Assembly (NCBI GenBank): GCA_017561715.1
Contig: JAFZBN010000017.1
Coordinates: 1-64,000, forward strand
Length of the DNA: 64,000 bases
Origin: Clostridiales bacterium
GTDB taxonomy: Bacteria > Bacillota > Clostridia > Saccharofermentanales > Saccharofermentanaceae
Direction: 5' to 3'
In this document: positions 1 to 8,612 of the stretch, one piece after another
How positions within the stretch are numbered: the stretch's first letter is position 1
How the letters are laid out: each line of letters opens with the position of its first letter
Notes under the pieces: model-generated
The model's input: only the letters and a program-made list of their open reading frames with translations
The model's database searches: none
Told to the model about the DNA's origin: nothing
Program-made: the position numbers and the translations under genes

Positions 1-27
1 AGCCAGGATCAAACTCTCAAAAAAATT
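1..27 (-). rRNA. 16S rRNA gene, 5' end only (cut by window edge)
   Basis: Read on the minus strand, the first 20 bases give the universal 16S 5' start (AGAGTTTGATCCTGGCT). The gene runs leftwards out of the window, so only about 27 nt are present. Upstream on the same strand lie a GAGCC/GGCTC hairpin, a CCTTGAAAATTGAATA-like leader segment common in clostridial rRNA leaders, and two promoters. Confidence 0.93.
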
Positions 28-172
28 CTTGAGAGCCTTTTGGCTCTTTGTTTACTTATGTTTTCAACTCTATGAATTGAACTATTGGCTCGTATAAAGT
101 AGTAATTACTTTCTGCTCTTCTATTCAATTTTCAAGGTCCGTCGCACCCCGTTTCTCGCGAAGTGCTTAACT

Positions 173-201
173 ATGATAACACGCGTTTTTTGCACTGTCA
201 A
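173..201 (-). promoter_or_regulatory. rRNA operon promoter, proximal
   Basis: On the minus strand there is a TTGACA -35 (196-201), a 17-bp spacer and a TATCAT -10 (173-178). It lies about 145 bp upstream of the mature 16S 5' end. The match to a housekeeping sigma promoter is near perfect. Confidence 0.85.
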
Positions 202-300
202 CACTTTTTTTGATAATTTCCAAAGAAACTTTTGGAGTTCTCGAAACAGCGTGTTTTCAGTGCTTTTCGCTGTCAGAGGTTCGTTTGCGCGAACTCTGAT

Positions 301-329
301 ATATTACTTCATCTATTGGCATAATGCAA
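301..329 (-). promoter_or_regulatory. Possible distal rRNA operon promoter
   Basis: On the minus strand there is TTGCAT (324-329), a 17-bp spacer and TAATAT (301-306). Tandem promoters are usual for rRNA operons. The hexamers are weaker than those of the proximal promoter. Confidence 0.5.
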
Positions 330-771
330 GACCTTTTTTCATAAAGTTTGAAGAAGATTTTTCGACCCCGAATCCGGAGCCGGATCCGCATGATCTGCTG
401 CAAGGTTTTTCTACACGATTGTTATTAAATGTATTTCATTATTATATATAGGAGTTCACGAAACGAGTTCCGTTTCATGTCTGAATACGTCTCAAAACCG
501 ATCCCGGATCCCATGTTTTCGATAAAGATCTTAACTTGCATACTAGTATATGAAAAAACCGTGTGGATTTTACATATCTCAAAATGCATTTTGTGAAGTG
601 CTTTTATGCATATAATGCTATTTGTTTTTAAGGCATTGTCATAGCGCTTTTTTCATACTAAAATACGCTTGCCAGATTTTCGGGAATGTGTTTTTTCGGT
701 GCTTTTACCTAAGGAACATTCCGGTTCGAAATGAAAGTGAATACAATGAAGTATTTTGGGAGTTGGATAAA
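330..771. other. Divergent intergenic region between rRNA operon and ldh
   Basis: No credible gene. It holds a GAAACG/CGTTTC inverted repeat near 459-475, the palindrome CAAAATGCATTTTG (580-593), a TATAAT (611-616) and two copies of the dispersed octamer GTGCTTTT (598 and 699). An open frame runs into ldh from 622 but has no ribosome binding site and no conserved sequence before 772. Confidence 0.6.
580..616 (+). promoter_or_regulatory. Probable ldh promoter with overlapping palindrome
   Basis: TATAAT at 611-616 is a perfect -10. The -35 region is poor and is covered by the 14-bp perfect palindrome CAAAATGCATTTTG (580-593), which suggests an operator or activator site. The 5' leader would be about 150 nt. 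It does not match the usual Rex site (TTGTTAA-n4-TTAACAA). Confidence 0.45.
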
Positions 772-1725
772 ATGAAGATTAAACATGGTTCTAAGGTAGC
801 GATTATCGGCGCAGGCGCAGTCGGATCTTCGATTGCATTCGCCATGGCGATTCAGCAGCTCTGCACAGAGCTGGTCATGATCGATGTCAACCAGGACAAG
901 GCAAAGGGTGAGGCGCTGGATATCAGCCATGGTCTTCCTTTCCTCGGTCAGATGGACATCTACGCAGGTGATTATTCCGACGTAAAGGATTGCGATCTGA
1001 TCATCATCACTGCAGGTATTCCGAGAAAGCCGGGCGAGACACGTCTGGATCTTGCAAAGAAGAACGTTGGTCTTGCAAAGAAGATCACAGAGAGCATCAT
1101 GGAGCACTACACAACAGGTAACATCCTCGTAGTTTCCAATCCTTGCGACGTTCTTACTTACATGATCGCCAAGTGGTCCGGTCTTCCGAGAAACAGAGTC
1201 CTCGGTTCCGGTACGGTTCTTGACAGTGCCCGTTTCCGTATCCTCATCTCCCAGAAATTAGATATCGACGTTCGTAACGTCCACGGCTACATCATCGGTG
1301 AGCATGGTGATTCCCAGCTCCCGGCATGGAGTGCTACAAACATCGCCGGTCTTTCCATCGACGATTATTCCAAGACAACAGGTATTCCGTTCACACAGGC
1401 TGACAGAATCGAGATCGCAGAGAAGACACGTTTCTCCGGTGCCGAAGTTATCTCCCTCAAGGGTGCGACATTTGACGGTATCGCAGTTTCCGTTTCTACG
1501 ATCGCGAAGTCTCTCCTCAAGGGTGAGAACACGATCCGTACAGTCGGTTCCGTTCTGCACGGCGAGTATGGCATCCAGGACGTTGCTACAAACGTTCCGA
1601 CCATCATCGGTGCTGACGGTGTTGAAAAGGTTCTCGAGCTCGACCTCGATCCTCAGGAGCTCCGCTTCCTGCAGGCTTCTGCCGAGTCCGTAAAGAAGAT
1701 CCTCGACGAAGTAAGAGACATCTGA
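772..1725 (+). CDS. ldh: L-lactate dehydrogenase
   Basis: NAD-dependent L-lactate dehydrogenase, reducing pyruvate to L-lactate in the cytoplasm to regenerate NAD during fermentation. The 317-residue protein has the family length. It shows the N-terminal Rossmann motif GAGAVGSS near residue 13, an acidic residue at the end of the second strand for NAD binding, the substrate loop with catalytic region GIPRKPGETR, NPCDVLTY, and the active-site GEHGDSQLP with the catalytic histidine. The start at 772 is chosen because GGGAG (758-762) lies 9 nt upstream and the family begins here; an open upstream extension from 622 has no homology-like sequence. It stands alone between the rRNA promoter region and a terminator. 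Malate dehydrogenase is a relative, but the substrate loop favours lactate. Confidence 0.93.
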   Translation: MKIKHGSKVAIIGAGAVGSSIAFAMAIQQLCTELVMIDVNQDKAKGEALDISHGLPFLGQMDIYAGDYSDVKDCDLIIITAGIPRKPGETRLDLAKKNVGLAKKITESIMEHYTTGNILVVSNPCDVLTYMIAKWSGLPRNRVLGSGTVLDSARFRILISQKLDIDVRNVHGYIIGEHGDSQLPAWSATNIAGLSIDDYSKTTGIPFTQADRIEIAEKTRFSGAEVISLKGATFDGIAVSVSTIAKSLLKGENTIRTVGSVLHGEYGIQDVATNVPTIIGADGVEKVLELDLDPQELRFLQASAESVKKILDEVRDI

Positions 1726-1733
1726 TTAAACAG

Positions 1734-1761
1734 ACCCTGTTCCGAAAGGACAGGGTTTTTC
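1734..1761 (+). terminator. ldh terminator
   Basis: ACCCTGT (1734-1740) and ACAGGGT (1750-1756) form a 7-bp stem with a 9-nt loop followed by a T run. It begins a few bases after the ldh stop. Confidence 0.85.
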
Positions 1762-1787
1762 ATTACCCAAAGGAAAAGAAACAAAGA

Positions 1788-1818
1788 AAGCTGCCCCGAT
1801 GATCAGGGCAGCTTTTTT
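1788..1818. terminator. Bidirectional terminator between ldh and the carboxypeptidase gene
   Basis: AAAGCTGCCC and GGGCAGCTTT form a 10-bp stem around a short loop. Ts follow on the plus strand, and the flanking As give a U run on the minus strand. It serves the converging minus-strand gene ending at 1844. Confidence 0.85.
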
Positions 1819-1843
1819 ATACGCTTTATTTGTTTATCAGTGA

Positions 1844-3346
1844 TCAGAGAACTCTTCTGATGCCTGCCTTCTTTCTGCGTCTCTTTACCTTTGCGATCGA
1901 GATGAAAAGAACGATCAGAACGGCGCTGACGACGACCAGAAGCACGATCAGTACGACCATCAGGACAGGATGCTCTTCAAAGAGAGAACCCTTCTCCTCC
2001 GGAACCGGAGTGACATAGACCGTCTCGACGATCGGCTGTGTCGTTGCGGACGGAGCTTCCGTACTCGTATCCTCCGTATTCTCCGGTCTGGAGACGGTCA
2101 CATCTGCGCGGGAACCTGTCGGGCCTTCGCCGTTCGGCGCGTTGTACGCGCGGTTATCGTAAACGTTACCCTCTACTTTGGTGACCGGATCGGATTCCCA
2201 GCACTTGATATTGGCTTCTCTTACGACAGCGGCCACATATACGGACTGGCGGTCTGCCAGATCGTACGGGATACCGCATACGCAGGTGATGATCTCGTGA
2301 CCGTTCTCATTGATGGTCAGAAGGGTCATACCCGTGCCGGCCGCTTTTGTTGTACCTGTCTTACCGCCGTATACTTCCGCGCAGTGAGCGTCCAGGCCGA
2401 TCATCCACGGGTCGGTCAGAAGGTTATTGGTGTTCTTAACGACTTTCCATCCGTCGAAATCGTGCTTGTTATCTGCTTTGAAGAAGTGCGTCGGAGCATG
2501 GATAACGGTGCAGAAATCCTCGAAGTTCAGCGCGTAATCAAACATCATGGCCAGATCGTGTGCCGTGGTGTAATGGTTATCGTTCTGAAGTCCGTTCGGA
2601 TTCAAAAAGTGCGAATTCGTAAGTCCTAAAGATCTGATCTTCATGTTCGCGATATAGGCGAACTGACCGATCAGGGAGAATGTATTCGGATCTTCCGTCG
2701 CGGGAGAACCGTCTGCCGGCGGATTCGGCGCCGGAGTCGTGGTCGGAAGCGCTCCTTTTTGCGCTTTATAGTGCTTCGCGATCTCCTCGGCAAGAACGTT
2801 GGCCGCGTCATTTCCGGAAGGAAGCATCAGGCCGTAATAGAGCTCGTTGGCTTCAAGCTCTTCGCCGGCGACAAGGCCCATCATGGTGGAGTTCGGTGTC
2901 GTGGCGTCCATCGCGGACTTGCTGACGGTGATCTTTTCGAACGGATCCAAGTATTCCATCGCAAGTGCCAGTGTCATGATCTTGGTCATACTGGCCGGAT
3001 AGATCCTCGTATCTTCATTCTTGGAAAGGAGCACCTGTTTGGTGGTTCTGTCATAGCAGAAATAAGAAGCGCACTGGATCTTATCCAGGGACGGAAGCGC
3101 GACTTCCTGCTGGCCGACGCCCTTCGATCCGAAGTCGACATCCTGCTGCGAAGTCGTTCCGTCGGGAGTACCGGCAACTGCCGCGGCCGTGTCCCCTGCC
3201 GATGTGTCGGCGGGGTCGAGCGCGATCAGGGAAGCTGCCGGGATCCATGTCAGTGCGATCACGATAGTCAGGAGCATCGACAGCACGGTCTTTTTCGACC
3301 TGCCGCCCGATGTCCGGATATGTGGTTGTCTTACTCGTTGGGTCAT
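1844..3346 (-). CDS. D-alanyl-D-alanine carboxypeptidase (DacA/PBP5 type)
   Basis: Serine-type D-Ala-D-Ala carboxypeptidase that trims the terminal D-Ala from peptidoglycan stem peptides outside the membrane. The three penicillin-binding motifs are present: SMTK with the nucleophile near residue 119, SGN near 177 and KTG near 329. An N-terminal hydrophobic segment (about 20-40) is the signal or anchor. A low-complexity stretch before a second hydrophobic segment (about 455-480) and a basic tail anchor the C terminus. An insertion rich in Pro/Thr (200-215) after SGN is not typical. The start overlaps the gyrA stop as ATGA, so the two are probably co-transcribed and translationally coupled, an uncommon pairing. 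Sporulation-type DacF is an alternative label. Confidence 0.9.
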   Translation of the reverse strand: MTQRVRQPHIRTSGGRSKKTVLSMLLTIVIALTWIPAASLIALDPADTSAGDTAAAVAGTPDGTTSQQDVDFGSKGVGQQEVALPSLDKIQCASYFCYDRTTKQVLLSKNEDTRIYPASMTKIMTLALAMEYLDPFEKITVSKSAMDATTPNSTMMGLVAGEELEANELYYGLMLPSGNDAANVLAEEIAKHYKAQKGALPTTTPAPNPPADGSPATEDPNTFSLIGQFAYIANMKIRSLGLTNSHFLNPNGLQNDNHYTTAHDLAMMFDYALNFEDFCTVIHAPTHFFKADNKHDFDGWKVVKNTNNLLTDPWMIGLDAHCAEVYGGKTGTTKAAGTGMTLLTINENGHEIITCVCGIPYDLADRQSVYVAAVVREANIKCWESDPVTKVEGNVYDNRAYNAPNGEGPTGSRADVTVSRPENTEDTSTEAPSATTQPIVETVYVTPVPEEKGSLFEEHPVLMVVLIVLLVVVSAVLIVLFISIAKVKRRRKKAGIRRVL

Positions 3347-6000
3347 GCTTCCGTGTTCTCCTCACTAGAAGAGTTTTCTTCAGAAGCTTCTGTGGCTTCA
3401 GCGTTCTCTGCAGGAGCTTCAGCTGTCGCTTCTTCGGAAACGGCACCTTCTTCACCCTCGGGAAGTTCCGTTGTCTCTTCTTCCTCTTCGTGATCGACGA
3501 TCGCAACGTCAACGATCAGGCTGTTCTTTGATCTCATCAGCGTAACGCCCTGTGTAACACGGGACAGTACCGGGATCTCTTTTGCCCAGAGGCGGATAAC
3601 GATGCCGTCATCGTTGATGATCAGGATATCCTTGTCATCATCTACGAGGAGTGCTCGAACGAGCGGGCCGGTCTTCTCGGATACACGGTAGGTCATAAGG
3701 CCCTTACCGCCACGGGACTGAACACGGTACTCTTCCATTTCGGTTCTCTTGCCGAAGCCCTTCTCCGCGACAACGAGGAGGTTTCTGTTCTCGACCACAG
3801 GTGCCATGCCGATGACTTCGTCACCTTCACGGAGCGTGATACCCTTAACACCCATGGTGTTACGGCCGGTGCTTCTGACACCGTTCTCGTCGAAGCGGAT
3901 CGACATACCGGTCTTGGTAACAAGAACGATCTCCTGCTTGCCGTCTGTCATATGTACGCCGACGAGCTCGTCGTCTTCTCTGATGTTGATCGCGATCAGG
4001 CCGCTTCTGTTGATCCTCGAATAATCGGTAAGCGGTGTCTTCTTCACGATACCGGCTCTTGTCGCCATCGTGAGGAACGCGCCGGACTCAAAGTCTCTGA
4101 TCGGGATGATCGTTCTGATCTTCTCATCTGCTTCGAGCTGGAGAAGGTTAACGACGGCAGTACCCTTTGCGGAACGTCCTGCCTCCGGAACCTGATAGCC
4201 CTTCATGCGGAATACACGACCTCTGTTCGTAAAGCACAGGAGGAAGTCATGTGTGGAAGATGTGATGATCTTCGTGACATAGTCCTCTTCGTGAGTCGCC
4301 AGACCGGAAATACCGCGGCCACCGCGATGCTGGCTTCTGTATGTGTCGATCGGGCAGCGCTTCACGTAACCGAGGTGGGTCAGCGTGATCACGATCTGCT
4401 CTTCCTGGATGAGAGACTCATCATCGATCTCGTCTTCATCCGGCGGTCCGATCTCTGTTCTTCTGTCTTCGTAATACTTCTTCTTGATCTCGAGGATCTC
4501 GTTCTTGATGACCTGACGCAGAAGCTTCTCGTCATCGATAACGGATCTGAAGTAAGCGATCTTCTCGTCGAGTTCTTTTGCCTCGGCTTCGAGCTTTTCT
4601 CTTTCCAGACCTGTCAGACGACCGAGACGCATATCGACGATGTGCTGCGCCTGCTTGTCGGAGAAACCGAAACGCTCGCACAGTCTCTGCTTTGCCTGAT
4701 CCTCAGTTCTGGAAGAACGGATGATCTGGATAACTTCGTCAATGTTATCGATCGCGATCAGGAGACCTTCAACAATGTGCTTTCTGGCCAGTGCTTTTTC
4801 CAGATCGTACTTGGTACGACGAAGAACAACGTCTTCCTGGTGAGCGATATAGTATGTGAGCGCGTCCATCAGGTTGATGGTCTTCGGCTCAAGACGACCC
4901 TCAGCATCCGGAACGAGCGCGAGCATGTTGGCGCAGAAAGCGTCCTGGATCTGAGAGTTCTTATAAAGCTGATTGAGAACTACGTTAGCGTTGGCGTCAC
5001 GGCGGAGCTCGATAACGATACGTACTTTTTCGTTACGGTCGGACTCATCACGGATATCGGAGATGCCTTCGATCTTCTTCTCCTTAACAAGTTCGGCGAT
5101 ACGCTCGATGAGACGAGCCTTGTTGACCATGTAGGGCAGATCGTGAACGATGATACGCGCACGGCCGTTGCTCATGACTTCGATATCTGTATGGGCACGG
5201 ACTACGATACGGCCCTTACCTGTTCTGTATGTATCGGAGATACCGCGGCGTCCGAGGATCATACCGCCTGTCGGGAAGTCAGGTCCTTTTACCACGGTCA
5301 TAAGATCGTCAATGGTCGCTTCCGGATTATCCAGGAGCATAACGACACCGTCGATGACCTCGCCCATGTTGTGCGGCGGAATGTTGGTCGCCATACCTAC
5401 GGCGATACCGACGGAACCATTTACCAGAAGGTTCGGGAAACGAGACGGAAGAGCGACAGGCTCGACATCGTGTTCGTCGAAGTTCGGGCGGAAATCAACA
5501 GTACCCTTGTTGATATCGCTCATCATTTCCATGGCGACCTTCTGGAGTCTGGCCTCCGTATAACGGTAAGCAGCCGGCGGGTCACCGTCCATGGAACCGA
5601 AGTTACCATGGCCTTCTACCAGCATATAACGCATGGAGAAGTCCTGCGCCAGACGTACGAGGGCATCGTATACGGATGCGTCGCCGTGCGGATGGAAACG
5701 ACCGAGAACGTCACCTACGGTGGTGGCACACTTACGGTACGGCTTGTCCGGGGTAAAACCCTGAGTGAACATCGAATAGAGGATTCTTCTGTGTACCGGC
5801 TTAAGACCGTCACGGATATCAGGCAGAGCACGGTCAGAGATAACGCTCATCGCATAGTCGATGAACGACTTTTTCATTTCTTTTTCCAGGTCGACCGGGA
5901 TGATCGTTGTCTGCTCCGAGCAGAAGATCGCGTCCACTTCGGCTTCCTGTGCTTTGCGCAGATCCTTGCCGGAAAGTGGTTCGTTTGTAGAATCAGACAT
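3343..6000 (-). CDS. gyrA: DNA gyrase subunit A
   Basis: Breakage-rejoining subunit of DNA gyrase, which introduces negative supercoils with GyrB. The 885-residue protein has an N-terminal extension of about 25 residues, then the conserved ALPDIRDGLKPVHRR, HPHGD, catalytic tyrosine in AAYRYTEAR (Tyr147) and the C-terminal pinwheel domain with a GyrA box (QSRGGKG near residue 770). The tail is strongly acidic (Glu-rich, last 50 residues). At the quinolone-determining site the residue matching E. coli Ser83 is alanine (Ala108), while Asp87 is kept (Asp112). AAAGGAG lies 8 nt before the ATG. No gyrB is in the window, so the common gyrB-gyrA pairing is broken here. ParC is excluded by the GyrA box. 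Confidence 0.96.
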   Translation of the reverse strand: MSDSTNEPLSGKDLRKAQEAEVDAIFCSEQTTIIPVDLEKEMKKSFIDYAMSVISDRALPDIRDGLKPVHRRILYSMFTQGFTPDKPYRKCATTVGDVLGRFHPHGDASVYDALVRLAQDFSMRYMLVEGHGNFGSMDGDPPAAYRYTEARLQKVAMEMMSDINKGTVDFRPNFDEHDVEPVALPSRFPNLLVNGSVGIAVGMATNIPPHNMGEVIDGVVMLLDNPEATIDDLMTVVKGPDFPTGGMILGRRGISDTYRTGKGRIVVRAHTDIEVMSNGRARIIVHDLPYMVNKARLIERIAELVKEKKIEGISDIRDESDRNEKVRIVIELRRDANANVVLNQLYKNSQIQDAFCANMLALVPDAEGRLEPKTINLMDALTYYIAHQEDVVLRRTKYDLEKALARKHIVEGLLIAIDNIDEVIQIIRSSRTEDQAKQRLCERFGFSDKQAQHIVDMRLGRLTGLEREKLEAEAKELDEKIAYFRSVIDDEKLLRQVIKNEILEIKKKYYEDRRTEIGPPDEDEIDDESLIQEEQIVITLTHLGYVKRCPIDTYRSQHRGGRGISGLATHEEDYVTKIITSSTHDFLLCFTNRGRVFRMKGYQVPEAGRSAKGTAVVNLLQLEADEKIRTIIPIRDFESGAFLTMATRAGIVKKTPLTDYSRINRSGLIAINIREDDELVGVHMTDGKQEIVLVTKTGMSIRFDENGVRSTGRNTMGVKGITLREGDEVIGMAPVVENRNLLVVAEKGFGKRTEMEEYRVQSRGGKGLMTYRVSEKTGPLVRALLVDDDKDILIINDDGIVIRLWAKEIPVLSRVTQGVTLMRSKNSLIVDVAIVDHEEEEETTELPEGEEGAVSEEATAEAPAENAEATEASEENSSSEENTEA

Positions 6001-6193
6001 GCGTCTTTCTCCTTTATACTTTAATTTATAAATATACCTGTTCTATTTTACCACAACATGTTGTTTTTCGGTGGTCAAAATCAAGATTTTTGTATAGAAT
6101 AAAGCGTGTGTTTCGTGATTGGAATTTTCTTTTCAAAAATGCAACAAACTAGAATTAAGTCTCGTCTTATTTGTGAGGCAGAAAGAAACCGCT
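6001..6193. promoter_or_regulatory. Divergent regulatory region gyrA / sigma factor
   Basis: This 193-bp region carries the perfect palindrome ACAACATGTTGT (6054-6065) inside a longer CCAC...GGTGG context, and AT-rich -10-like stretches on the gyrA side (ATTTTA at about 6046 read in reverse). I could not fix a convincing gyrA -35. The plus-strand ECF-type promoter is listed separately. Confidence 0.4.
6140..6168 (+). promoter_or_regulatory. Candidate ECF-sigma promoter upstream of the sigma gene
   Basis: TGCAAC (6140-6145), 17 bp, then CGTCTT (6163-6168). The AAC core at -35 and CGTC at -10 with this spacing are the hallmarks of ECF-sigma promoters in Firmicutes. It sits 25-50 bp upstream of the sigma gene, consistent with autoregulation. 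Confidence 0.5.
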
Positions 6194-6763
6194 ATGGGAA
6201 TCGAAGGTACAACCTCAAACGGAGATAAGCCGATCCTCGACGTAGAGGAGCTTTTCCGGTTATACGGTAACGACGTGCTGCGTATGTGTAATGTCTACCT
6301 GCGCAAGCAGAGCCTCGCCGAGGATGCTTTTCAGGATGTGTTCGTGAAGGTCATGACACGTTCGGATTCCTACCGCGGAGATTCAGACATCAAGTACTGG
6401 CTCCTTTCGATCGCCAGGAACGTCTGTCTGGATTATCTTAAGTCCTCGTACATGAAGCGGACGAGTTTCATGGGCGATCTTCTGGATCGCACGAAGCCGC
6501 AGAGTGAGGAAAAGAAGCGAGTAAAGCCGCTTCCGGGAAATCAGGTGGAAGAACGCCTGATCGACGCTATGGATACTGGCAATCCTCTTCTGGACGCGGT
6601 TCAAAACCTGCCCGCGAAATATAAAGATGTGATACTTCTTCGTTTCTATTTTGATATGGACAACGAAGCCATCGCCAAACAGCTCGGCATCACGGAAAGC
6701 ACCGTAAGGTCCCGTCTGATGAGAGCTCGTGCAAAACTGAAAGATTGGGGAAAGGAGGAATAA
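6194..6763 (+). CDS. RNA polymerase sigma factor, ECF subfamily
   Basis: Alternative sigma factor of the extracytoplasmic-function group, 189 residues. Region 2 includes the AEDAFQDVFVKV helix (about 42-53), followed by the region-2.4-like YWLLSIARNVCLDYLK. Region 4 has the helix-turn-helix LRFYFDMDNEAIAKQLGITE and STVRSRLMRARAKL (about 143-180). The linker between them is long and basic. An open frame starts earlier at 6119, but the family start and a weak GAGG favour the ATG at 6194. It is followed at once by a membrane protein gene whose ribosome binding site lies inside this gene, the usual sigma/anti-sigma layout. A probable ECF promoter precedes it. The signal sensed is unknown. Confidence 0.88.
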   Translation: MGIEGTTSNGDKPILDVEELFRLYGNDVLRMCNVYLRKQSLAEDAFQDVFVKVMTRSDSYRGDSDIKYWLLSIARNVCLDYLKSSYMKRTSFMGDLLDRTKPQSEEKKRVKPLPGNQVEERLIDAMDTGNPLLDAVQNLPAKYKDVILLRFYFDMDNEAIAKQLGITESTVRSRLMRARAKLKDWGKEE

Positions 6764-6765
6764 CG

Positions 6766-7617
6766 ATGTTAGGTGACGAACTGAAAAAAGCCTTAGAGCC
6801 GATCCAGGCTTCTGACGAGCTTCTTGAAAAAACAAGAAAAGCGATCGAGCAGGCACGTCTTCAGCAGGCAAAAGAAACGCTGGCGAAGAAGAGTGAACCG
6901 CAGCAGACCGTTCTTTCCACTGCACCGCGTTCCTCCGCAAACCGCTCCTACTACTGGAAGGCGATCATTCCCATCGCCTGCGTAGTTCTCCTTTTTGCCG
7001 GTGCGATCCTGATCCTGCCTTCTCTTTCTAAATCGAGCGACAGCAAAAATGGCGGCAGGGGCGAAATCCAAGAACACAACGAGGCGATCGCTGATGTAGT
7101 TGCCGAGATCGATGGAATAAATAAGAGCGCTGACTACGCGGAAGATACGCAAGCGGCGACATGGGAAAGCTCGACGGAATCTGTCGACTCCGAATCCATA
7201 ACAAGCGACGAGAAATCTCTCGACGGTTCGGATTCTTTCGTAATTCGCGACATCGATCCCTACTACAAAAACAAGGCGCTCATGTTCTCTCCGACCCTGA
7301 CTGACCGTCTCAGCGTCAAGAGCACCGTAGAAGTCGGTAGTTATACCCTCTGCGTCTCCGGAGACCAAAAAGACCTGTATCTCAAGGATGCTTCTACCGG
7401 AGAGGAAATCGAGAACAACGGCGAGCATTCCGCGCCGGGGATCAAATCCCAACTCGAGGCCGATGAAAAGATCAGCGGCCTGCTCTACGATGAGGAATAT
7501 GGTATCCTCTACATCTCAACGATCGAGCGTGAATGGAACAACAGAGAATCGGTACATCTGTTCATCTGCGGATACGCGGACGGAAAGGTCACAAAGGAGC
7601 CGGAAAGAGCCGGATAA
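6766..7617 (+). CDS. Probable membrane anti-sigma factor
   Basis: 283-residue single-pass membrane protein. Residues 1-60 are a charged, helical cytoplasmic part with a DELLEKTRKAIEQA motif seen in clostridial anti-sigma N termini. A transmembrane segment spans about 65-85, and the rest is an acidic, serine-rich extracellular part without a family I recognise. AAGGAGG (6752-6758) lies 8 nt before the ATG, inside the sigma gene, so the pair is translated from one message. The role as anti-sigma is inferred from position, topology and N-terminal composition; there is no zinc-binding HxxxCxxC motif. It ends 17 bp from the converging transporter gene, with no clear terminator between. Confidence 0.65.
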   Translation: MLGDELKKALEPIQASDELLEKTRKAIEQARLQQAKETLAKKSEPQQTVLSTAPRSSANRSYYWKAIIPIACVVLLFAGAILILPSLSKSSDSKNGGRGEIQEHNEAIADVVAEIDGINKSADYAEDTQAATWESSTESVDSESITSDEKSLDGSDSFVIRDIDPYYKNKALMFSPTLTDRLSVKSTVEVGSYTLCVSGDQKDLYLKDASTGEEIENNGEHSAPGIKSQLEADEKISGLLYDEEYGILYISTIEREWNNRESVHLFICGYADGKVTKEPERAG

Positions 7618-7634
7618 GAAACGGAGCTTTTCGA

Positions 7635-8612
7635 TCAGAAAACTCTTTCGGCGATAACCACCCAAATAGGCAAAGTACACACAGACAGCGCAGTAGTGAG
7701 AAAAACACTCTGCGCTGCTTTTATCGCGTCAGAACCTGCGTTCATACAAAGGATCGTCGTGGATGCCGCGGCAGGAAGCGCGCAGTAGATGACGCACATC
7801 TTAACGAGCACCGGATCCAGAGATACAAACTGCGTAAGAAGGAACATGCATCCCAGCGCGATCGCGGGAGCGGCAAGAAGACGGAGCGCGGTCAAAAACC
7901 AGATGCGCGCGTCTTTTAAACACTGCTTTACGGGCACTTCGGCAAGGCACATACCGCAGAGCGCCATGCCCATCGGCGTAACGACACTTGCTACAGAAGA
8001 GATACTGTTCATGATCGGCGCCGGAAGTCCGTCCGGGAGAAAGCTCAGCGCGAATCCCACGGGGATCGCGAGTACCGGCGCGGAAAGAAGCACCTTACGG
8101 ATAGACTTTCCCAAAGAAACGTTGGCAGGTGCTTTTGAAGCGGAATCATTCTCAGAAGCCTTCTTCGCGGCAGTCGCGAGGATCAGCGGAGAGACCACAT
8201 AGAAAAGGATGCGGACCGGGATCGTGTAGGCGACGATGTAGATGCTTCCCTGCTCGCCGTAAAGGGCCTCGATGACAGGGAATGCCATGAAGGTAAAGTT
8301 GACGAACATCAGGTCCACGATCGTGATCCTGGACATGTCGTCGTTCTTTTTGATCAGACGATTCACGAGGACACCGAAGAGGAACATGATGCCGATCGTG
8401 CTTAAGCTGATCAGGATCAGGACGCCCATCTCGCCGATGTTGGAAAGGTCGGCGGACATCATGGCCTTTAATACGACGCAGGTAAAACCGAAGTGGTAAA
8501 GGAAATTGCCGAGGGATTTACTGAACTTCTCATCAACGATCTTCAGTTTTCTCGAAAGAAAACCGATGCCCATCAGAAGCGTCATCTGAATTGCCAGATA
8601 TACCGCGGTCAT
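7635..8612 (-). CDS. AEC (auxin efflux carrier) family transporter
   Basis: 325-residue integral membrane protein with about ten hydrophobic segments in the two five-helix halves typical of the AEC family (YfdV/MleP-like), which exports organic anions such as malate. The central hydrophilic loop (about 158-172) and the conserved Asn/Pro positions in the fourth and ninth segments are visible. Its ATG overlaps the rsmG stop by 4 nt (ATGA), so it is the last gene of the mnmE-mnmG-rsmG operon, an unusual partner. The substrate cannot be told from sequence. Confidence 0.82.
   Translation of the reverse strand: MTAVYLAIQMTLLMGIGFLSRKLKIVDEKFSKSLGNFLYHFGFTCVVLKAMMSADLSNIGEMGVLILISLSTIGIMFLFGVLVNRLIKKNDDMSRITIVDLMFVNFTFMAFPVIEALYGEQGSIYIVAYTIPVRILFYVVSPLILATAAKKASENDSASKAPANVSLGKSIRKVLLSAPVLAIPVGFALSFLPDGLPAPIMNSISSVASVVTPMGMALCGMCLAEVPVKQCLKDARIWFLTALRLLAAPAIALGCMFLLTQFVSLDPVLVKMCVIYCALPAAASTTILCMNAGSDAIKAAQSVFLTTALSVCTLPIWVVIAERVF

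Noticed and set aside
622..771. 50-codon N-terminal extension of ldh
   Set aside because: No ribosome binding site, promoter elements lie inside it, and the family starts at 772.
3952..6024. 690-codon open frame antisense to gyrA
   Set aside because: It mirrors gyrA codon choice, has no ribosome binding site or recognisable domain, and the opposite strand encodes a certain gene.
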